NCBI RefSeq assembly: GCF_030506255.1
Contig: NZ_CP113431.1
Coordinates: 2,170,001-2,234,000, forward strand
Length of the DNA: 64,000 nucleotides
Reading direction: 5' to 3'
From: Nocardioides sp. Arc9.136
GTDB lineage: Bacteria > Actinomycetota > Actinomycetes > Propionibacteriales > Nocardioidaceae
The notes under the pieces were generated by a model that was not told the DNA's origin, made no database searches, and saw nothing but the letters and a program-made list of their open reading frames with translations. Below, one piece after another: positions 36,313 to 45,739 of this stretch. Numbering within the stretch: position 1 is the stretch's first letter; each line of letters opens with the position of its first letter. A program made the position numbers and the translations under genes.

Positions 36313-39191
36313 GGCTGCACGTCCTGGAGGCGACCGCGTTCGGCCCCTTCGCCGACACGGTCCGGGTTGACTTCGACCACCTCTCCGCCGCCGGCCTCTT
36401 CCTGCTGTCGGGCCCGACGGGTGCCGGCAAGACGAGCGTCCTGGACGCCGTGTGCTTCGCGCTGTACGGCGACGTCCCGGGCGACCGGTCCAGCGCCAAG
36501 CGGCTGCGGTGCGACGGCGCCGCCGCGGGCGTCGCGCCCCAGGTGACCCTCGAGGCGACCCTGGCCGGCCGGCGCTTCCGGATCGTGCGCTCCCCCGCCT
36601 GGGAGCGGCCCAAGAAGCGCGGGTCCGGCACCACCACCCAGCAGGCCTCGGTGACGCTCTCCGAGCTCGTCGCCGGTGCGTGGGTCCCGCTGTCCTCCCG
36701 GCTCGACGAGACCGGCCACCAGGTCGCGGAGCTGCTGGGCATGAACCTCACCCAGTTCACCCAGGTCGCGATGCTCCCGCAGGGCCGGTTCCAGGCCTTC
36801 CTGCGGGCGCGGTCCGAGGAGCGCCACGAGCTGCTGCAGCGGCTCTTCCGCACCGGTCGGTTCGCCGACGTCGAGCGCTGGCTGCGCGACCGGCGGCTGG
36901 ACCTGCGGCGCCGGTCGGAGTCGGCCCACCAGGGGGTCGCCGACCTGGCCAGCCGGGTCAGCGAGGTCGTCGAGACGCCCGTGCCGTGGGACGTGCGGGA
37001 CCTGACCGAGCCGGCTGGGGACGGCGCGCTCCTCGGCTGGGTCCACGAGCTCGCGTCCCGCGCCGCCACCGCCTCGGCCTCCGCCGTCGAGGCAGCGGTC
37101 TCGGCCGTCTCCGCCGAGGCTGCGGCCCGGACGGCTCTGGAGTCCGGCCGCGCCCTCACCGAGCGGCGCGCGCGGATCGACGCCGCCGCCGCCGAGCACC
37201 GCCGGCTCCTGGCCGACGCCGACGACGTGGCCCGCGACCGGATCGCGCTCGACACCGGCCGGCGCGCCGCCACCGTCGCCCCCTGGCTGCGGCTGCTCGA
37301 CCAGGCGCAGCACACCCGCGGCACCGCTGCCGCGGCGGTCACCCGCGACGACCGGCACGAGGTGCGGGCCGAGCTCGACGCCGCCGTCGACGCCGCCGCG
37401 CACGTCCGCGCGCTGCAGCCCCGCGCCGCCCGCCTCGGGACCGTCCACGGCGAGCTCGAACGGATAGCCGGGCTCGTCCGGCGGGTCGAGCGCCAGGTCG
37501 GTGAGGCGCGGGCGCGGTGCGAGGCGGTCGAGGTGCGCGCCACGCTCGACGGCCTGGCCGTCCGGGCCGAGGCGCACGCGACGGTCGCGCGGCTTCGCGA
37601 GCAGCTCACCGTCGCCCGGGAGGCCTGGCACGAGTCGCGCGAGGCCACGCTGACCGCGCGCGAGCACGCCGCCGACGTACGCCGCGCGCGGCTGGACAGC
37701 ATGGCCGCCGAGCTCGCCGGTGCGCTGGCCGTCGGCGCCTGCTGCCCGGTGTGCGGCTCCGACGACCACCCCGTCAAGGCCGTGCCCGGTCCCGACGCCC
37801 CCGACGAGCGGGCCGAGAAGCAGGCCCAGCGGGCCGTCGACGACGCCGCGTCCGTCGAGCACCTGCGCGACGTCGAGGTGCGCGAGCTCACCACCCGCCT
37901 CGAGCACGCCGAGGCCGCCGCCGGCGCCGGGAGCGTCGCGCTCCTCGAGGCGGAGCGGGCCGAGCTCGACCGCGCGCTGCAGGCGCTGCTCACCGCGGCC
38001 GGTGGTCGGTCGGCGCCCGACTCCGCGACCGCCTCCGCCGAGGTCGAGACCCTCGTCGCCGAGGCCGCGCGCCTCGAGGCGACCGGCCGGTCCCTGGCCG
38101 AGGAGGCCGAGAGCCTCGGTGCCGAGCTGGCCGAGGCACTCGGCGCGCACGACTGGCTGGTGCCGACCGGGGACGCCGTCCGGGACCTGGACGGCCTGCT
38201 GCGCCACCACCGGTCCGTGGAGCGCGCGTGCGGCGAGGCGCTGGTCGCGCTCGACCGGCTCGCGGAGGCCGAGCGCGCCGTCGCCGAGGCGGAGGCGGCC
38301 CTCGACGAGGCGGTCGTCGCGGCCGGCTTCGGCTCTGCCGACGAGGCGGCCGCCGCGCTGCTCGACCAGCGCGCCTGCGAGCGGCTCGAGCAGCGCCTGT
38401 CCACCCACGAGCGCCGGCTGGCGGCGGTGACCGAGGTGCTGCGCGAGCCGGGGGCCGACGAGGTGGCGACCGCTCTCCTGCCCGACCTGGATCGTCTCGC
38501 CGTCGAGCACCGCGGTGCCCTCACCGCGCTGAGCACCGCGCGTGCCGCGGAGGCGCTGTGGTCGGCCCGTGCGGCCCGGCTGGCGGACCTCGGGGACGCG
38601 CTCTCCGCCGCACTGGAGGAGTGGGCGCCGCTCCGCTCGGAGCTGGAGCTCACGAGCCGCCTGTGCTCCTTCGTCGAGGGCAAGTCCGCCGACAACCTCC
38701 TGCAGATGCGGCTCTCGGCGTACGTGCTGGCCTACCGGCTCTCCCAGGTCGTCGCCGCCGCGAACGAGCGGCTGGCCCGGATGAGCGACCAGCGCTACTC
38801 CCTCGAGCACACCGGCCGTCGGGGCGCCGGCGAGACCCGCGGCGGCCTCTCGCTGCTGGTCCGCGACGACTGGTCCGGCGAGGCCCGCGACCCCGCGACG
38901 CTGTCGGGCGGCGAGACCTTCGTGGTGTCCCTGGCCCTCGCCCTCGGCCTGGCCGACGTGATCACCAACGAGGTCGGCGGCGCCGCGCTCGACACGCTGT
39001 TCGTGGACGAGGGCTTCGGCTCCCTCGACGCCGACACCCTCGACGACGTCATGGACACCCTCGACTCCCTGCGCGACGGCGGCCGGGTCGTCGGCGTCGT
39101 CAGCCACGTCGCCGAGATGCGCGACCGGATCCCCACGCAGCTGCTCGTGGCGAAGTCCCGGCACGGCTCCACGGTCTCGCTGACCCGCTGA
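36309..39191 (+). CDS. sbcC: Exonuclease SbcC (ATPase subunit)
   Basis: A 960-residue SMC-like ATPase. Walker A GPTGAGKT is at 35-42. Long Ala/Glu/Arg-rich coiled coils flank the zinc hook CCPVCGSDDHP near 477-487 (CxxC). The ABC signature LSGGETFVVSLALALG is near 864 and Walker B LFVDEGFGSLD near 897. It powers the SbcD nuclease on DNA ends and hairpins. Start GTG overlaps the sbcD stop. Length is normal for Actinobacteria. Confidence 0.95.
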   Translation: MRLHVLEATAFGPFADTVRVDFDHLSAAGLFLLSGPTGAGKTSVLDAVCFALYGDVPGDRSSAKRLRCDGAAAGVAPQVTLEATLAGRRFRIVRSPAWERPKKRGSGTTTQQASVTLSELVAGAWVPLSSRLDETGHQVAELLGMNLTQFTQVAMLPQGRFQAFLRARSEERHELLQRLFRTGRFADVERWLRDRRLDLRRRSESAHQGVADLASRVSEVVETPVPWDVRDLTEPAGDGALLGWVHELASRAATASASAVEAAVSAVSAEAAARTALESGRALTERRARIDAAAAEHRRLLADADDVARDRIALDTGRRAATVAPWLRLLDQAQHTRGTAAAAVTRDDRHEVRAELDAAVDAAAHVRALQPRAARLGTVHGELERIAGLVRRVERQVGEARARCEAVEVRATLDGLAVRAEAHATVARLREQLTVAREAWHESREATLTAREHAADVRRARLDSMAAELAGALAVGACCPVCGSDDHPVKAVPGPDAPDERAEKQAQRAVDDAASVEHLRDVEVRELTTRLEHAEAAAGAGSVALLEAERAELDRALQALLTAAGGRSAPDSATASAEVETLVAEAARLEATGRSLAEEAESLGAELAEALGAHDWLVPTGDAVRDLDGLLRHHRSVERACGEALVALDRLAEAERAVAEAEAALDEAVVAAGFGSADEAAAALLDQRACERLEQRLSTHERRLAAVTEVLREPGADEVATALLPDLDRLAVEHRGALTALSTARAAEALWSARAARLADLGDALSAALEEWAPLRSELELTSRLCSFVEGKSADNLLQMRLSAYVLAYRLSQVVAAANERLARMSDQRYSLEHTGRRGAGETRGGLSLLVRDDWSGEARDPATLSGGETFVVSLALALGLADVITNEVGGAALDTLFVDEGFGSLDADTLDDVMDTLDSLRDGGRVVGVVSHVAEMRDRIPTQLLVAKSRHGSTVSLTR

Positions 39192-39345
39192 CTCGCTACC
39201 CCCAACAGCCCCGGTCCTCGACGCGGTGCACCCGCGTGCGCTCCGGCGTGCCGGATCCCTTGGCAACGGCTCGCGGATCGATGACGATGCAGGAGGACCG
39301 CGATCGGCGGAGCAGATCCGCGCCTGGGCGATCGCCTAGCGAGAG

Positions 39346-41097
39346 TTGAGCCCCGAGACCGTGCGCGAGCAGCCCGCGGGACCCCGTCCCGACACGGAGG
39401 CCGGTGGCCGACTGGGCAGGGCCGCGGCCGCCCTCGCCAGCAACGCACGCAACCCCTGCCTGCGGCGCGCGCAGCTCAGCTTCCTCGGCGCCTGGACCGC
39501 CGAGTGGGCCTTCACCGTGGGGCTCGGGATCGTGGCGTACCGCGACGGCGGGGCGACGGCCGTCGGACTCGTCGGGCTCCTCCGCATGGCACCCTCCGCG
39601 CTGCTCGCCCCGGTGCTGACGCCGCTGGCGGACCGGGGCCGCAGGGAGCGGGTCCTGGTCGTGGTCTCCACGGTGCGCGGCGTGGCCACGGCTGCGGCCG
39701 CGCTCGTCGTGGGCTTGTCGGGACCCTCGAGCCTGGTCTACGTCCTGGCCGTCGTCTCCACGATCGCCGCGACCCTCTACCGGCCGGCGCACTCGGCGCT
39801 GCTGCCCTCGTTGTGCCGCTCCGGGTACGAGCTCACGAGCACCAACGTCGTGCGCGGTCTCCTGGACTCGGTGGCGACGTTGCTGGGTCCGCTGCTGGCG
39901 GCGCTCCTGCTGGGCGTCGCCGGGGTGACCTCGGTCTTCGCCGTCGCCTCGGCCGCCTCGTTGTGGGCGGCGTTCCTCGTGGCCCGCCTGCGCTACGACG
40001 CGCCCCCGCGCCCGTCGGCGCCCCCGGAGGGCGCTCTGCTCCGGTCCGCCGCGGAGGGGATCCGGGCGGTCCGCCGGAGCGGTGACCTGGCGCTGATCAT
40101 GGGCCTCGCCGTCGCGCAGACCCTGACCCGAGGCGCGCTCACGGTGCTCACCGTCGTGGTCGCGATCGACCTCCTCCGGACCGGCGAGTCCGGCGCCGGG
40201 CTGCTGACCGCCGCGATCGGCGCCGGCGCCGTCCTCGGGTCGCTCGCCGCCGCGCTGCTGCTCGACACCCGGCGGCTGGGCGGGTGGTTCGCCCTCGGTG
40301 TCTCCCTGTGGGGACTACCGGTGATCGTGATCGGCGTGCTCCCGCACGAGACGACCGCGCTGGCGATGCTCGCGTGCGTCGGCGTCGGCAACGCGCTGAC
40401 CGACCTGGGGGGCTTCACCCTGCTCGGCCGGATCGCACCCGACGAGGTGCTGGCACGGGTCTTCGGCGTGCTGGAGAGCCTGGTCGCCCTCTCGATGGGC
40501 CTGGGAGCCGTGCTGACCTCGGTGGTCGTCGAGCTGGCCGGCATCCGCGCCACGTTGGTCGTCGTCGGGGTCCTGTGCCCGGTCGCCGCGGCGCTCGCCT
40601 GGCCGCGGCTCCGCCGGATGGACCGTTCGCTCAGCGTGCGTGACGAGGAGATCGCGACGTTGCGGCGTGTCCCGATGCTGGGCTTCCTGCCCCTGCCCGC
40701 CGTCGAGCAGCTCGCCCGCGGCATGCAGCCCGTCGACGTACCCGCCGGTGCCACCGTCTTCGAGCAGGGCGACGTCGGCGACCGCTACTTCGTCATCGAG
40801 TCGGGCGAGGCCGTGGTGGTCGGCGACGGCGAGGTCGTCGCGAGGCTGGGCCCCGGCGAGGGGTTCGGGGAGATCGCCCTGCTGCGGCAGGTCCGCCGGA
40901 CGGCCGGCATCCGGGCGACGCAGCCGCTCCGGCTGCAGTCCCTGCGGTCCGAGCACTTCCTCGCGGTCGTCCTGGGCTACCCGCCGAGCGCCCGCGACGC
41001 CGGTACGACGGTCGCGTCCAGGCTCGACCGCTTCAGCCCGACCGGCGGGGTGGACGGGCCCCGCCCCGACCCCCCTCCAGGAGCTCCCCATGGCTAG
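39346..41097 (+). CDS. MFS transporter with C-terminal cyclic-nucleotide-binding domain
   Basis: A 583-residue fusion. Residues 40-430 hold about twelve membrane helices of an MFS permease (RPAHSALLPSLCRSGYELTS is an MFS_3-type loop). Residues about 450-560 are a cNMP-binding domain: VFEQGDVGDRYFVIESGEA, then GEGFGEIALLRQVRRTA, which retains the phosphate-binding FGEIAL and the arginine. It could be a transporter gated by cAMP or cGMP. The start is TTG; a GTG five codons in is possible. Its stop overlaps the cyclase-like gene by eight bases. The substrate is unknown. Confidence 0.87.
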   Translation: MSPETVREQPAGPRPDTEAGGRLGRAAAALASNARNPCLRRAQLSFLGAWTAEWAFTVGLGIVAYRDGGATAVGLVGLLRMAPSALLAPVLTPLADRGRRERVLVVVSTVRGVATAAAALVVGLSGPSSLVYVLAVVSTIAATLYRPAHSALLPSLCRSGYELTSTNVVRGLLDSVATLLGPLLAALLLGVAGVTSVFAVASAASLWAAFLVARLRYDAPPRPSAPPEGALLRSAAEGIRAVRRSGDLALIMGLAVAQTLTRGALTVLTVVVAIDLLRTGESGAGLLTAAIGAGAVLGSLAAALLLDTRRLGGWFALGVSLWGLPVIVIGVLPHETTALAMLACVGVGNALTDLGGFTLLGRIAPDEVLARVFGVLESLVALSMGLGAVLTSVVVELAGIRATLVVVGVLCPVAAALAWPRLRRMDRSLSVRDEEIATLRRVPMLGFLPLPAVEQLARGMQPVDVPAGATVFEQGDVGDRYFVIESGEAVVVGDGEVVARLGPGEGFGEIALLRQVRRTAGIRATQPLRLQSLRSEHFLAVVLGYPPSARDAGTTVASRLDRFSPTGGVDGPRPDPPPGAPHG

Positions 41098-41824
41098 GTC
41101 CCCCGGCACGGCGCCCGAGCGAGCACTGCTGGTGATCGCCGACGTCAGCGGCTACACCACCTACATGCGGACGCACCGCATGAGCCTGGCGCACGCGGAG
41201 GTGAACATGTCGAGGCTGCTGGACCGCGTCATCGACGCGGCCTCGGGGTTCGACCTGGTCGAGATCGAGGGCGACGCGGCGTTCCTGTCCCGTCCCGCCG
41301 ACACCCTGACCGACGGCGCGGCGGTCAGGGCCACGTTCGAGGTCGCCGCGGCGATGCACCGCGCGTTCCACCTCGAGCGCCGCTACGTCTCCACGAACCT
41401 GTGCCCCTGCCAGGGGTGCAACGAGGTGGACAGCCTGCGGCTGAAGTTCGTCGCGCACATCGGCGAGGTCGCCACCCAGACGATCAGGAAGCGGCACAAG
41501 CTGGTGGGGATCGACGTCATCCTCGTCCACCGGATGCTCAAGAACCCGGTGGGGATCCCGGAGTACGTCCTGCTCTCCGAGGACCTCCACCGGCTCCGCG
41601 ACGACACGGTGGCGACGGCCTCCCACGAGGTCCTGCAGGACCTGGAGGGGATCGGACCGACACGCGGGTACTTCGTCGACGTCGCCGACCTCGCCGACCC
41701 CTCGCTCGCCGCACCGCCGGACCCGACCCTCCTCGGGCGCCTCGGCCGGACCTTGACCGTGGCTGGCTCCGGGATGCCCTACATGCTCGGGCTCCGCCGT
41801 CGGCGGGCCACCTCCGCCGCCTGA
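41090..41824 (+). CDS. DUF2652 protein with nucleotide-cyclase-like fold
   Basis: A 244-residue protein. The beginning, ALLVIADVSGYTTYMRTH, aligns with the metal-binding strand of class III nucleotidyl cyclases, and EIEGDAAFLSR near 57-67 resembles the second acidic segment. LCPCQGCNEVDSLRLKFVAH near 104-123 has three cysteines not expected in cyclases. The C-terminal part is a SRPBCC-like or unknown tail. The ATGGCTAG overlap with the cNMP-binding transporter suggests it makes or senses the ligand of that domain; activity is not proven. Confidence 0.75.
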   Translation: MARSPGTAPERALLVIADVSGYTTYMRTHRMSLAHAEVNMSRLLDRVIDAASGFDLVEIEGDAAFLSRPADTLTDGAAVRATFEVAAAMHRAFHLERRYVSTNLCPCQGCNEVDSLRLKFVAHIGEVATQTIRKRHKLVGIDVILVHRMLKNPVGIPEYVLLSEDLHRLRDDTVATASHEVLQDLEGIGPTRGYFVDVADLADPSLAAPPDPTLLGRLGRTLTVAGSGMPYMLGLRRRRATSAA

Positions 41825-41849
41825 CGCGCGCGGGGAGGGCGCGGCGATC

Positions 41850-41874
41850 CGGCGGCGAGCGCGCTCCGCCGCCG
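41850..41874. terminator. GC-rich hairpin between convergent units
   Basis: CGGCGGC...CCGCCG arms surround a GAGCGCGCTC self-complementary core, 25 bp beyond the DUF2652 stop. It may end transcription on both strands; the 228-bp gap also has a GTGCGAC/GTCGCAC inverted repeat (41908-41948) of unknown meaning. Confidence 0.55.
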
Positions 41875-42052
41875 ATTGCGGCGCGGAACTGCGTGGCGGT
41901 GGTGCCTGTGCGACCACCCCGACCTCCTACCGGCGGCGGTTGTCGCACCCCGGACGTGACGCGCCGCGCCCGAGCGCGGGGCGGGACGCGAACGCCTCGG
42001 CGGGAGGCACCCGACGACACCTCCACCCCTCGAGGGAGTGCGGGCGAGAGGA

Positions 42053-42622
42053 CTAGGTGAGCCGACGCACGCGCCTCACCGCTCGGACGACGAGCACGAC
42101 CGCGAGCGCCCACGGGGCGCCGACGATGAACGGGTCCATCCAGTGGTGCTTGACGTCCGCGCGGTCGTGCCTGAGCCGCGACCTCAGCCCGTGGTGGGTG
42201 ACCTCGGCCTGCACGCCGGTCTGCGTGATGGGGTTGTCCGGGCGCAGGGTGAGCATCGAGCGCAGCGCGCTCTCGACGGCGTCGACCCGGTCCGCCGCGA
42301 TCAGCAGCAGCCAGTGCGCGGCCTGCCCCTCGCTGTACCTCGCGTAGGCCAGCTTGCGAACGGTGCCGGAGAGCCCTGCGGGCGGGCAGGTCGTGCCGAA
42401 CACCGGTGGGAGCCGGGTGTGCTCCACCGAGCGTTCCCGGGGCCACTTCTCCGGCTGCCGGTCCGGGTGCTCCCAGTGGGCGCCCGCGAAGGTGGGGTCG
42501 AACCGCTCCCGCGGCACGGAGGGACGGTCGGCCCGGTCGGCGTCGGCACCCCAGCCGGGGATCCGTGCTCGAAGGTCCTCGCTGCTCTCGGCGAGCGGGG
42601 GCTTGTGGGGTGTGTACGGCAT
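42053..42622 (-). CDS. Membrane-anchored hypothetical protein of the dehydrogenase operon
   Basis: A 189-residue protein, soluble for about 160 residues and ending in one membrane helix (FIVGAPWALAVVLVVRAV, near 163-182) with a basic cytosolic tail. Conserved-looking parts are RIPGWGADAD near 19-28 and RPSVPRERF. No enzyme motif is recognised. It is the last gene of the three-dehydrogenase operon and has a GGGAGGA ribosome site. Orientation suggests the main domain faces one side of the membrane; which side is unclear. Confidence 0.72.
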   Translation of the reverse strand: MPYTPHKPPLAESSEDLRARIPGWGADADRADRPSVPRERFDPTFAGAHWEHPDRQPEKWPRERSVEHTRLPPVFGTTCPPAGLSGTVRKLAYARYSEGQAAHWLLLIAADRVDAVESALRSMLTLRPDNPITQTGVQAEVTHHGLRSRLRHDRADVKHHWMDPFIVGAPWALAVVLVVRAVRRVRRLT

Positions 42623-42639
42623 GGCGTCTTCCTCCCGGC

Positions 42640-43788
42640 TCAGGCCGCGCTGGTGACGACGATGGGCTTGATGCACTGGTCGAGCTTGGCCGAGAACATG
42701 TGGTAGCCCTCGGTGATGTGCTCGAGCGGCACGTGGTGGGTGACGATGTCGCTGGGCTTGAAGTAGCCGTTGCGGACGTGCTCCAACAGGCGTGGCCACT
42801 GCCGCTTGACCGGGCACTGGTTCATGCGGAGGGTGAGCCCCTTGTTCATCGCGTCACCGAGCTTGACCGCACTGAACAACGGCCCGTAGGCGCCCACGAC
42901 CGACACGGTGCCGCCCTTGCGGACGGTGTCGATCGCCCAGTTCAGTGCGACCGGCGACCCGCCCTGGAGCTTGAGCTTCGCGGAGGTCACGTGCTGGAGG
43001 AGGCTGCCGTCGGCCTCTGCGCCGACCGCGTCGATGACGACGTCGGCGCCCAGGCCGTCGGTCAGGTGCTTGAGATGGCGGACGACGTCGTGGTGCTCGG
43101 TGAAGCTGACGACCTCGGCGTGGGCGAACCCGCGCGCCTTGTCGAGCCGGTAGTCGAGGTGGTCGACGACGATCACGCGTCCGGCGCCCATGAGCCACGC
43201 CGACCGGGCCGCGAACAGACCCACCGGCCCGGCGCCGTACACCACGACCACGTCACCCTCCACGATGTCCCCGAGCTGCGCCCCGAAGTAGCCGGTCGGG
43301 AGCGCGTCGGTGAAGAGCACCGCGTCGTCGTCGTCCATCCATTCCGGTACCAACCCCGGGCCCACGTCGGCGAACGGAACCCGGACGTACTCGGCCTGGC
43401 CACCGTCGTACCCGCCGCACGTGTGGGAGTAGCCGTAGATCCCGCCGACGGCGGTCGCGTTGGGGTTCACGTTGTGGCAGTTGGAGTAGAGCCCCCGCGC
43501 GCAGAAGAAGCACGTCCCGCAGAACACGTTGAACGGCACCATGACCCGGTCTCCCCGCTGGAGCCTCTCCACAGACGGACCGACCTCGTGGACCACTCCG
43601 ATGAACTCGTGCCCGAACGTCATGCCGACCCGGGTGTCGGGCATCATGCCGTGGTACAGGTGCAGGTCGGATCCACAGATCGCGGCCCGCGTCACCCGGA
43701 CGATGGCGTCGTTGGGGTGCTCGATCGCCGGGATGTCCTTCTCCTCGACGCGGATCCGGTAGGGCCCGCGGTAGACCATCGCTCGCAT
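42640..43788 (-). CDS. Zinc-dependent alcohol/formaldehyde dehydrogenase (third of the cluster)
   Basis: A 382-residue MDR enzyme. Catalytic zinc ligands are C38 (ICGSD) and H60/E61 (GHE); structural zinc cysteines are at 90, 93, 96 and 104. The Rossmann motif GAGPVGLFAAR is near 186. An insertion of about 20 residues after the zinc lobe (NATAVGGIYGYSHTCGGY) matches the formaldehyde-dehydrogenase-like branch rather than short-chain ADHs. GGAGG lies 8 nt before the ATG. It shares the plan of the two other dehydrogenases in this operon. Confidence 0.9.
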   Translation of the reverse strand: MRAMVYRGPYRIRVEEKDIPAIEHPNDAIVRVTRAAICGSDLHLYHGMMPDTRVGMTFGHEFIGVVHEVGPSVERLQRGDRVMVPFNVFCGTCFFCARGLYSNCHNVNPNATAVGGIYGYSHTCGGYDGGQAEYVRVPFADVGPGLVPEWMDDDDAVLFTDALPTGYFGAQLGDIVEGDVVVVYGAGPVGLFAARSAWLMGAGRVIVVDHLDYRLDKARGFAHAEVVSFTEHHDVVRHLKHLTDGLGADVVIDAVGAEADGSLLQHVTSAKLKLQGGSPVALNWAIDTVRKGGTVSVVGAYGPLFSAVKLGDAMNKGLTLRMNQCPVKRQWPRLLEHVRNGYFKPSDIVTHHVPLEHITEGYHMFSAKLDQCIKPIVVTSAA

Positions 43789-43880
43789 GCTTGCCTCCAT
43801 CTGTCTGCCACTCGTTGAGGTTCCTGGTGCGCTCGTCTGTGGCCCCTCGGCCGCGGGGTCCCGGGTCGTCGCTCCGCCGC

Positions 43881-44597
43881 TCACTGGCCGAGGTTCGTCA
43901 CGAGGTTGATGGCCACCGCCAGCACGCCGGTGCCGAAGGCGTAGGAGAGAAGGGCGTGGCCCAGCGCGACCTTCCTCGTGCGGGTCGACGTCGGCTCGGT
44001 CTCGGCGACGGCGAACGACATCCCCACCGTGAACGCCAGGTACGCGAAGTCGCTGTAGGCCGGAGGAGCCTCCTGCTTGAAGTCGATCCCACCCGCGTCG
44101 GGCTCGTCGACGTAGTACAGCCGCGCGTACTTGAAGGCGTACACGGTGTTCACCAGGGTCCACGACAACGCGACGCTGAGGACGCTGAGCAGCACCGACG
44201 TCACGGCCGTCGCGTTGCGCTGGCCACTGGACTGCACCAGCGCCAGCGCGACGACGCCGAGGCTCGCGACGGCCCCCGCGAGCAGCCAGACGTCGGTCGA
44301 CCGGGTCCTGCTCTCCTGCTCGGCGAGGTGCTCCGTCCCTCCAGCGTCCTGCGGCCAGCTCCTGCGCCACACCCAGGTGAGGAGGACGGCGACGGTGACC
44401 GTCCAGGTGACGAGCGGCGCCACCCGGGGGCTCGCTCCCAGTCCGACGCCGACGCCGGCGACGGCGCCCACCGCCAGGCTGACCAGCGCCCGGCGAGCCG
44501 ACAGCAGTCGACCCGGGCCCGGGCCCGCGTCTTCCCCGGACGCCGTGGACGCCGCCCGGCTGCTCAGGCGCCCGGCCGGAACACCGCGCGGACGCAC
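43881..44597 (-). CDS. DUF1345 membrane protein
   Basis: A 238-residue protein with about five membrane helices. The YSDFAYLAFTVGMSFAVAETE stretch (near 184-204; shown here only in part as YSDFAYLAFTVGMSF) is the DUF1345 hallmark. No function is known for that family. The GTG start gives a 34-base overlap with the preceding dehydrogenase gene; a later start is possible but no better ribosome site is visible. It lies between two dehydrogenase genes in the same transcript. Confidence 0.8.
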   Translation of the reverse strand: MRPRGVPAGRLSSRAASTASGEDAGPGPGRLLSARRALVSLAVGAVAGVGVGLGASPRVAPLVTWTVTVAVLLTWVWRRSWPQDAGGTEHLAEQESRTRSTDVWLLAGAVASLGVVALALVQSSGQRNATAVTSVLLSVLSVALSWTLVNTVYAFKYARLYYVDEPDAGGIDFKQEAPPAYSDFAYLAFTVGMSFAVAETEPTSTRTRKVALGHALLSYAFGTGVLAVAINLVTNLGQ

Positions 44598-45739
44598 CCG
44601 TCCTCCTTCTCCTTGAACATCCGGTAGCCCCGCGGACCGTCATCGAGCGGCATCACGTGGGTCGCCAGGTGCTCGGTCCGCACCTCGTCACGGCTCATGT
44701 GCTCGAGGATCTCCGGGATGTAGCGGTGTCCGTGCTGCTGGGCGCCGCGCAGGGTGAGCCCCTTGTTCATCACGGCGCCGAGCGGGAACTTGTCGACCAG
44801 GCCGGCGAACACACCGAGGGTGAACACCGTCCCTCCCTTGCGGCAGGCGTAGATGGCCTCACGGACGGCCGTGGGTCGGTCGGTCTGCAGCCGCATCTGC
44901 TGCTTCACCTGGTCGTAGAGGTGCTGCGGCCCTGGGGAGTGGGCCTCCATGCCGACCGCCTCGATGCAGACGTCAGGTCCTCGGCCGCCTGTCATCTCCC
45001 GCAGCTCGCCGGGCACGTCGACCTGCTCGTAGTCCAGGGTCTCCGCCCCGACGTGGGTGCGGACCTGCTCGAGCCGGTTGTCGTACCGATCGATGACGAC
45101 GACTCGCTCGGCACCCATGATCATCGCCGCGCGTGCGGCCATCTGGCCGACGCCGCCGGCACCCCACACCGCCACCACGTCGCCTGGTCGGACCTCTGCC
45201 TGGTGCGCCCCGGTCCATCCGGTGGGCGCCGCGTCGGAGGCGAACAACGCCCGCTCGTCGGAGACGCCGTCGGGGATGGCGAAGGCCCCCTGGTCGGCGT
45301 ACGGCACCCGGATGTAGGTGGCGTGGCTCCCTGCCCAGCCGCCCATCGCGTGGGAGTAGCCGTAGCACCCGCCGATGGCCTGACCCCACAAGGCCTCGGT
45401 GATGCCAGGATTGGGATTGCCGTTGTCGCACAGCGAGAACAACCCCTGGCGGCAGTACCAGCACTGCCCGCAGCTCGTGAACGAGACCACCACCACCCGG
45501 TCGCCCACCTGGTGCTTCGTCACGCCGGAGCCGACCGCGGCCACCGTGCCCATGAACTCGTGCCCGAGCACGTCGCCCGCCCGCATGGCCGGGATGTAGC
45601 CCCCGACCAGGTGCAGGTCCGATCCGCAGGTGGCACTCAGTCCCACCTCGAGGATGATGTCGTGGTCGTTGAGGATCGTCGGCTCCGGGACGTCCTCCAC
45701 GCCGATCTCGTTGACCCCGCGCCACGTCACGGCCTTCAT
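44564..45739 (-). CDS. Zinc-dependent alcohol/formaldehyde dehydrogenase (second of the cluster)
   Basis: A 391-residue MDR enzyme with zinc ligands C38 (TCGSD), H60/E61 and structural cysteines 90, 93, 96 and 104, exactly the layout of the downstream paralogue. The cofactor motif is GAGGVGQMAAR near 184. It also has the IGGCYGYSHAMGGWAG insertion of the formaldehyde-dehydrogenase-like branch. Likely substrates are formaldehyde or short alcohols with NAD; which is not decided. ATG overlaps the stop of the preceding 162-residue gene. Confidence 0.9.
   Translation of the reverse strand: MKAVTWRGVNEIGVEDVPEPTILNDHDIILEVGLSATCGSDLHLVGGYIPAMRAGDVLGHEFMGTVAAVGSGVTKHQVGDRVVVVSFTSCGQCWYCRQGLFSLCDNGNPNPGITEALWGQAIGGCYGYSHAMGGWAGSHATYIRVPYADQGAFAIPDGVSDERALFASDAAPTGWTGAHQAEVRPGDVVAVWGAGGVGQMAARAAMIMGAERVVVIDRYDNRLEQVRTHVGAETLDYEQVDVPGELREMTGGRGPDVCIEAVGMEAHSPGPQHLYDQVKQQMRLQTDRPTAVREAIYACRKGGTVFTLGVFAGLVDKFPLGAVMNKGLTLRGAQQHGHRYIPEILEHMSRDEVRTEHLATHVMPLDDGPRGYRMFKEKEDGCVRAVFRPGA

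Noticed and set aside
35823..39266. A leftward open frame of about 1150 codons opposite sbcD and sbcC
   Set aside because: Shadow frame; the sense genes have Walker, zinc-hook and nuclease motifs.
41908..41948. GTGCGAC/GTCGCAC inverted repeat as an operator
   Set aside because: The loop is over 25 nt and it lies between convergent genes, where no promoter is expected.
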